A stretch of DNA of 64,000 nt from NCBI GenBank assembly GCA_002748355.1, contig PDSF01000049.1, forward strand, positions 35,815 through 99,814, given 5' to 3'. The notes beneath the pieces were generated by a model, which saw only the letters and a list, made by a program, of their open reading frames with translations, was not told the origin of the DNA and did no database searches. This DNA is from Planctomycetota bacterium. GTDB lineage: Bacteria > Planctomycetota > UBA1135 > GCA-002748355. Numbering within the stretch: position 1 is the first letter of the stretch; every line of letters begins with the position of its first letter. This document shows positions 58,918 through 64,000 of the stretch, in pieces. Both the position numbers and the translations under genes were made by a program.

Positions 58918-59489
58918 GCCTTGCCGCGGCCGAACCCCGGTGATGCGAAAACGCGAACGGGCTACCCGAACTGGTAGTGGGCGAGATCGAGTGCCCGAGA
59001 CCTGCCTAGCTCCGACACCGGTTGTTCTCCCGTGTATCTGAAAAAACAACTTAATCCTGCTGGAGCAATCCTACTGGCGCGGGGTTCTTAACTCGTTTTC
59101 CCCCAATGGCTTATGGCGTTGACCTGGCTTTCCTTGACTCCTGGCTATCAGCATGCCGATGGGTTGCGAGCTAGGCATGCGACCTCCGCCAGCATCCTCG
59201 CGGAAATGGTGGAGGGCTATCTTGCCCTCATAGAAATCCTGGTCAGCGCAATACCAGTATCAAGGGTGGGTTGGCATGCATGCTGGTATTGTTGTTGGGC
59301 AAGTACCGGGATTTTGAATACTACAGAACAAGTTATGGCATTCTTGGGATTGTACGATCCTAAGGTTGACCAAGTGTGAGCTTCCAGGCGACCTGAGAAA
59401 ACGGATGTTCTGAGGGGAGATGTGAATTTGTGAGCCCCTGATGAAAAAGTGGTATGTGGACCAGGGCGCGTTCAGAGAGAACGGTTCCA
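58918..59489. other. Intergenic region upstream of the first chemotaxis receptor
   Basis: 572 bp. An inverted repeat AATACCAG / CTGGTATT (about 59249-59290) lies in the middle, enclosing GGGTGGGTTGGCATGCATG. A plus-strand frame (59113-59379, 88 codons) is open but has no ribosome site and a non-protein-like composition, so I do not call it. AGAGAGAACGGTTCC precedes the receptor ATG at 59490. Confidence 0.35.
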
Positions 59490-61325
59490 ATGAGATTTCA
59501 ATACAAGGTTACTCTGGTCAGCCTCGCTGGACTCTTCCTGTTCGCCAGTGGGCTTGGCATTTTGGCCATGTGGAATATTGGTGAGGCCTTCGTCCGAGCT
59601 GAAGAGACCTTTGAGTCTGATCTCATCGCAGAAAGAGAAGCTTATGTAAAGGACCAGGTGTTAGTGGCGACAGCCGCCATTGGCTCCGTGGCCAAGGCTG
59701 TTCCTGATTCTCCCAGGAAGGTGGCCTCTCAGCTGGCCTCGAGCATGCGTTACGCGGAAGGAAGTGGGTATTTCTTTGCCTATGAATCCGATGGCAAGGG
59801 TGGATGGAAGTTTGCTTTCCACGGAGTTAAGCCAGAGCTAAAGGGCAAGGCCGTTGATCTATCAAGGGTCGATGTGGATGGTGTTCCCTTCCGTAAGAAG
59901 CTCATCGATGTAGGGCGGAATGGCGGAGGCTTCGTCCGATACTACTACAAAAATCCAGCAACGGATGAGGTCGTTGGCAAGCTGAGCTACGCCCAGGAAG
60001 TTCCTGAGCTTGGCTGGGTTGTTTGTGGTGGTCTTTACTTAGATAAGATCGATGAATCCTTGGTCGAGGTTCGAGATGTGGTCTGGGCAGAGGAAAACAA
60101 TCTTATCCTCATGCTTTCGATCGCGATGCTGCTCCTGCTTCCTTTGATTGGAGCTGGATCTTGGTTCTTGGCTCGCCGTTTGACCCTGCCCCTGCTAGAT
60201 GCGGTGAGCTTGGCTGAGGCGGTTTCCGCCGGTGATCTGAGCAAGCGGCTGAAAAGCACCAGCAAGGATGAAACCGGGCATCTCGCTCGATCCTTGGATC
60301 AGATGGCTGATGCTCTGGCGAAAAAAGCTGAGGAAGCCGAAGCCATTGCGGAAGGAAATCTTACCGCCTCCATTGAGGTAACAGGCCCGAAGGATGTCTT
60401 CGGAAACGCGACCCAGAAAATGCACGCCAAGTTGAATGAGGTTCTCGGTGGCGTGAATCATAGTGCGCTACAGGTGGGGCAGGGGTCCTCGGAAATCTCA
60501 GATCACAGCGTAAAGCTGTCGGAAGGGGCTGTGGAGCAGGCTGCCTCTTTGCAGCAGATTACAGCGAGCCTGGAAGACCTGACTTTGAAGGTCAATCAGA
60601 ACGTAGACGATGCGGTACAGGCCGATCAGTTGACTGACGAGGCCACAGCTGCCGGGTGTGATGGAGCTAAGCTAATGGCTCAGATGACTGAGGCCATGGA
60701 TGATATCAGCCATAGTAGCGAAGAAATATCCAAGATCATTAGGGTGATTGATGACATCGCTTTCCAAACAAACCTGCTGGCTTTGAATGCTGCTGTCGAA
60801 GCTGCACGGGCGGGGAGGCACGGAAAGGGGTTCGCGGTAGTGGCCGAGGAGGTGCGTAACTTGGCCGCTCGCAGCGCCAAGGCAGCGCGGGAGACCGCCA
60901 AGCTCATCGAAGGCTCTTTAGAGAAGGTCCAGGTAGGCTCTCGCATTTCTGGCGAAACAGCGGCGGCCCTTGAAGGGATCACTACTCGTGTGGAGAAAGC
61001 CTCGGATCTGGTTCGGGGCATTACCAAGGCTAGCAGGGATCAGGCGTGCGGAATAAAGGAAGTTAATGCCGGCTTGTCAGAAGTCGATTCTGTCATCCAA
61101 ATCAATGCCGCCAATGCTGAGGAAATCGCCTCGGCGACCAATCTGCTGCGGGATCAGGCCCGATCTTTGACGGAAATGCTCTCATATTTCCATTTGGATT
61201 CCCAGGATTTGATGTCCCTAGGGGATCGTGGTTCCTCGGTGGATGCGTTCTTCTCTACGCCTGAGGCTTCCGATCAGTCCGAGCTTGCTGCGAAGCTTCT
61301 GCAGTCTAGCAAGCCTGGGTGGTGA
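59490..61325 (+). CDS. Methyl-accepting chemotaxis protein with Cache domain (1)
   Basis: 611 residues from ATG 59490. A first helix (VTLVSLAGLFLFASGLGILA) and a second (LILMLSIAMLLLLPLIGAGSWF) bound a periplasmic sensing part of about 160 residues with a single-Cache pattern (AEGSGYFFAYESDGKGGWK, YFFAYESDG, RNGGGFVRYYYKNPATDEVV, GWVVCGGLYLDKID), as in sCache_2 receptors. HAMP comes next (RRLTLPLLDAVSLAEAVSAG), then a long coiled coil and the signalling hairpin tip ([20 protein letters not shown] then [20 protein letters not shown]). It should modulate a CheA/CheW kinase; none of cheA, cheW, cheB or cheR is in the window. The ligand is unknown. Confidence 0.95.
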   Translation: MRFQYKVTLVSLAGLFLFASGLGILAMWNIGEAFVRAEETFESDLIAEREAYVKDQVLVATAAIGSVAKAVPDSPRKVASQLASSMRYAEGSGYFFAYESDGKGGWKFAFHGVKPELKGKAVDLSRVDVDGVPFRKKLIDVGRNGGGFVRYYYKNPATDEVVGKLSYAQEVPELGWVVCGGLYLDKIDESLVEVRDVVWAEENNLILMLSIAMLLLLPLIGAGSWFLARRLTLPLLDAVSLAEAVSAGDLSKRLKSTSKDETGHLARSLDQMADALAKKAEEAEAIAEGNLTASIEVTGPKDVFGNATQKMHAKLNEVLGGVNHSALQVGQGSSEISDHSVKLSEGAVEQAASLQQITASLEDLTLKVNQNVDDAVQADQLTDEATAAGCDGAKLMAQMTEAMDDISHSSEEISKIIRVIDDIAFQTNLLALNAAVEAARAGRHGKGFAVVAEEVRNLAARSAKAARETAKLIEGSLEKVQVGSRISGETAAALEGITTRVEKASDLVRGITKASRDQACGIKEVNAGLSEVDSVIQINAANAEEIASATNLLRDQARSLTEMLSYFHLDSQDLMSLGDRGSSVDAFFSTPEASDQSELAAKLLQSSKPGW

Positions 61326-62070
61326 TCTTTCCTTTTTCCTTGCTACCCCTCGCTGCTCGTTAGCGAGGGGGGATCAATCGAAGCTATTCTTGCGAGGGCA
61401 GGGAAAGGGGAGCCCAGAGGGTAGATAAGCGAGTCGATTCTCGGCTCTCCGTCACTCCCCGTCCTTTTTCTGCAGCCGGCTAAGGCATGAGTGCCACCCA
61501 AGCCTGTGGTGTTAGGCGCAGACAAGCTTCATGTCGAGAAGAGAGATAAGGCAGTCTTCGGTGCCCAGGGCAGCTTCCTCCTGGGGCGTCTTCGGTGCCC
61601 ATGACTCCACCACGTTTCTGTTGATTCGTCTGGGTTTCTTACCCTTGGTTTTCTCAAGCCTCGCCTAGGGATCGAACGATATGTGGAGGGAAAGCTTAGT
61701 CAGTAACGCCCCCCCCGCGATACGAAGCCTTGATACTCGGGCAGGGCACTATCGATCCTAGACGTGCCGTGGACCTCAAAGACAAGAGCATCGAAGGTGA
61801 GAAATCAGTCCAGAGACGCTGGTTTCCAGCCCGAAGGGGCTAGACCGCGTTACATAGCTCCGCTGAGCCTTGCCTGCTTGCTGCCGTTCTGTGCCGAGCC
61901 TTGGGTTTACCCGGTGGATCGGAAGCCTCGGGGCGCACGCCGATGCCCACGGCCCATATCAGCAACAACAGAAGCCGATGTCCTTGCGCAAATGCGTGGT
62001 CATGATCACGCGACCCATCTCTTTCAATAGCTCAGGCGCTTTCGTGTGAAAAGCCTGTGAGGAGGCAGCG
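61326..62070. other. Gap between the two receptor genes with hairpin, direct repeat and possible gene remnant
   Basis: 745 bp. CCCCTCGCT (61346-61354) pairs perfectly with AGCGAGGGG (61362-61370), 20 bp after the first receptor, without a T-run. GTCTTCGGTGCCCA occurs twice (61554-61567 and 61588-61601). On the minus strand 61512-61664 an open frame without an initiation codon ends in EEAALGTEDCLISLLDMKL and VCA; its earlier part reads KTKGKKPRRINRNVVESWAP. It is protein-like and may be a gene relic; I cannot name a family. The rest has no supported gene. Confidence 0.35.
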
Positions 62071-63819
62071 ATGAGAAACCTAAAAATAGGTTCGAAAATA
62101 TGGCTGTTGGTCATCATGTTTACCGTTTCCGTTTGCGCTTTCACAGCGATAGCGATCTTCGGGGGGATATACTCTTCGAGTGCTATTGTTCGCAAGGCTA
62201 CGGATATAACGAACGAGGAGCTTGCGAAGGACTACGAGATCTTGCTTAAGTCCACGGTTGATGCGATGGCGTTGACCTGCAGCGCTGCGGTGAAGGGCTT
62301 AGAGGATCAGGAGGAGATCGCTGACGTCCTGCGAAAGATGAATACCCCTGTTAGGTTCCTGGACAATAAGTCGGGGTACTTCTTCATCTACGATAAGAAT
62401 GGGGTCAACAAGTCCTTGCCGATCAAGAGATCCTTGGAGGGCAAGAATCTCAATCATCTCCAAGATAGTTCCGGGCTGCATTTCGTGCAGGAGCTGACTC
62501 GGAACGCTGTGAGCGGTGGAGGGTTTGTTCGATATGAATGGCCCAAGCCTCCGAGCAATGAGGAGCGGCCGAAGTTGGCCTATTCGCGCATGATACCTGG
62601 GACGGATCTCTGGATTGGAACTGGGGTTTATGTTGACGATATCATGGATCGTTCATCTCATCTGAGTGCGTGCATGAATGAAGCCGGGTCGTCGGTCATG
62701 GTCTGGGTTTTGTCCCTACTGGGTGGGTTGTTTGTTGTTATCGTTCTCCCGGTTTCCATGATCATTATTCGCGGGATCGTTGGCCCGATGAGGATGCTCA
62801 ACCAGGTGTCTTCGGATCTTGAGCGCGGGAAGATGGCTTCTGGGTGTGTCTACGAAAGCCAAGATGAGATAGGTGATCTATCGCGATCAATAGATATTTT
62901 ATCTAATAACATGATTGGTTATGCGGAGGATGCTAGGAGGATTGCTGATGGCGATCTTACCGCTGATATCGTACCTATCTCTGAGGACGATGTTGTAGGA
63001 CACAGTTTGATGGAGATGTCCCAGTCGCTCAAGAATATCTTCTATAAGATACAGGAAGCAGGGGGGCAGATTACCTCAGGAAGCCAGGAGCTTGCCGACT
63101 CTAGCCAGAACTTGTCTCGCAGCGCAACAGCGTCGGCTTCAGCTCTGGAGATGATAGGTGACTCTTTGGTTAGCATTGGAGAGCAGACGAGGAGCACCGC
63201 CGCTAATGCTCTCGAGGCTAATAAGCTCTCAGATGTTGCCTCTGAGTCTGCTGAGGAAGGTAACCGGAAGATGGGCGTAATGATTGAGGCCATGAAGGAG
63301 ATCAATGATGCCTCGCAGGATATTAGCAAGGTCATTAGGGTCATTGACGACATTGCCTCTCAGACCAATCTTCTAGCTCTTAACGCCGCTGTCGAGGCGA
63401 GCCGGGCTGGGGTGCATGGCAAGGGGTTTGCTGTTGTTGCTGAGGAGGTACGCAATTTGGCTGGCCGTTGTGCCGCGGCAGCTCAGGAGACCACTCAACT
63501 AATCGAAAGTTCTGTGAAGAAAGCGGCGTGCGGAGCCCAGATTGCTGAGGAAACGGCCTCTGCCTTGGAGGGTATTTCCAACAGCACTACAAAGGTGAGT
63601 CAGTTGATCAGCGATATCGCAGGGGCGGCTACAGATCAATCTGAAGGTATTGTTCAGATCAATGATCACCTCAAGCGGATCGATGATAGCGTTCATGGCA
63701 ACACCGCAACCGCCGAAGAGAATGCGGCGACTAGTGAGGAGCTCTCTGCTCAGGCTTCTGTGCTCAGAAAGTTGTTGCAGCGTTTTAAGGTCGATAACTC
63801 GATTGCTGCCATGCGCTAA
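62071..63819 (+). CDS. Methyl-accepting chemotaxis protein with Cache domain (2)
   Basis: 582 residues; ATG 62071 with GAGGAGG 5 bases upstream. It has the same layout as the first receptor: helix [20 protein letters not shown], a periplasmic Cache part ([60 protein letters not shown]), helix [24 protein letters not shown] and the signalling tip ([20 protein letters not shown] then [20 protein letters not shown]). The two are paralogues, but the sensing domains differ widely. Codon use here is visibly more AT-rich (ATA, AGG, TTG and GAT are common), unlike the surrounding genes, which hints at acquisition or low expression. Confidence 0.94.
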   Translation: MRNLKIGSKIWLLVIMFTVSVCAFTAIAIFGGIYSSSAIVRKATDITNEELAKDYEILLKSTVDAMALTCSAAVKGLEDQEEIADVLRKMNTPVRFLDNKSGYFFIYDKNGVNKSLPIKRSLEGKNLNHLQDSSGLHFVQELTRNAVSGGGFVRYEWPKPPSNEERPKLAYSRMIPGTDLWIGTGVYVDDIMDRSSHLSACMNEAGSSVMVWVLSLLGGLFVVIVLPVSMIIIRGIVGPMRMLNQVSSDLERGKMASGCVYESQDEIGDLSRSIDILSNNMIGYAEDARRIADGDLTADIVPISEDDVVGHSLMEMSQSLKNIFYKIQEAGGQITSGSQELADSSQNLSRSATASASALEMIGDSLVSIGEQTRSTAANALEANKLSDVASESAEEGNRKMGVMIEAMKEINDASQDISKVIRVIDDIASQTNLLALNAAVEASRAGVHGKGFAVVAEEVRNLAGRCAAAAQETTQLIESSVKKAACGAQIAEETASALEGISNSTTKVSQLISDIAGAATDQSEGIVQINDHLKRIDDSVHGNTATAEENAATSEELSAQASVLRKLLQRFKVDNSIAAMR

Positions 63820-63837
63820 GTAGATGCGTTCTCACGG

Positions 63838-64000
63838 CTACGGCCCAGTGCCTTGACCGCGGCTCGGTTCTTCGCGGAGAGATTTGTGATCCAGGTTATT
63901 CGCTAGCCTGCATCGCTCACCAAGCCACAGCATTCGCCCTTTTAACTCCGCAGAGAGCAAGGTCGGTTGCCTAGGATGCGGATCACGCTTCACCAGCTCT
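63838..64000 (-). CDS. Possible 3' end of a minus-strand gene running off the window
   Basis: On the minus strand a frame is open from the window edge to TAG 63838-63840, coding for ELVKRDPHPRQPTLLSAELK then GRMLWLGERCRLANNLDHKS and LREEPSRGQGTGP. The composition (charged residues, amphipathic spacing) is protein-like, but 53 codons are too few to identify a family. It would converge on the second receptor gene. Confidence 0.3.
   Translation of the reverse strand, partial: ELVKRDPHPRQPTLLSAELKGRMLWLGERCRLANNLDHKSLREEPSRGQGTGP

Noticed and set aside
59113..59379. 88-codon frame upstream of the first chemotaxis receptor
   Set aside because: No ribosome site, and the sequence is rich in Trp/His/Cys with no family pattern.
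61764..62030. 88-codon GTG-started frame between the receptors
   Set aside because: No ribosome site and no protein-like pattern.
1..64000. tRNA, rRNA, IS element or prophage
   Set aside because: Gaps were read on both strands for T-loop-like GGTTCGA motifs, long terminal inverted repeats and transposase motifs; none was convincing.

Overview
This is a high-GC bacterial chromosome segment that I attribute, by inference, to Planctomycetota. The main reasons are a DUF1800 + DUF1501 (Tat-exported) gene pair, lysine/arginine-rich tails on several unrelated cytosolic proteins, a small histone-fold protein, and many GTG/TTG starts. I see no rRNA, tRNA, CRISPR array, prophage or insertion sequence. 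The content is mostly housekeeping and cell-envelope genes, with a few unusual accessory loci.

Layout. 1-7.1 kb: start of an acyl-CoA carboxylase carboxyltransferase gene cut by the window edge, a large HEAT-repeat envelope protein, a PAS histidine kinase and an M61 peptidase. 7.1-13.4 kb: a polytopic membrane protein, a tryptophanase-family enzyme, and response regulator-groES-groEL. 13.7-24.2 kb: SDR oxidoreductase, lipoprotein, YwiC-like membrane protein, inositol-phosphate synthase, GT-C-like membrane protein, DUF481 protein, ADP-forming acyl-CoA synthetase, NUDIX hydrolase, glycosyltransferase. 24.3-26.8 kb: a tightly coupled operon of a broken permease, an ArsE-like thioredoxin, ArsF and ArsG. 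26.9-34.5 kb: CnoX-like thioredoxin, three-subunit proton-translocating transhydrogenase (pntAA-AB-B), the DUF1800/DUF1501 pair and YjbQ. 34.6-44.2 kb: a carboxypeptidase-regulatory-like protein, ClpP, Rho, and an AsmA-like/manC/ruvX operon. 44.6-47.5 kb: histone-fold protein, a double-SIS protein resembling the glucokinase regulatory protein, and a selenoprotein lipoprotein. 47.7-58.9 kb: Kef-type antiporter, ComEC, CesA-like GT2, LolA-like protein, coaD, ridA and two membrane proteins. 59.5-63.8 kb: two methyl-accepting chemotaxis proteins in tandem, with more AT-rich codon use in the second.

The strongest discovery is at 47167-47544. A lipoprotein with a heavy-metal-associated-like domain is interrupted by one in-frame TGA exactly where the first Cys of a metal-binding CxxC would lie (giving UxxC). 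A hairpin with the spacing and loop G of a bacterial SECIS starts a few bases downstream. An ordinary scan would annotate this as an 88-residue fragment. Other notable items are the histone-fold protein with an H1-like tail, a Rho lacking the two RNP1 phenylalanines, a deletion that breaks the permease and fuses its frame to the downstream thioredoxin, and a tryptophanase with Ala at the substrate-specificity position. All family names come from reading motifs; no database search was run.
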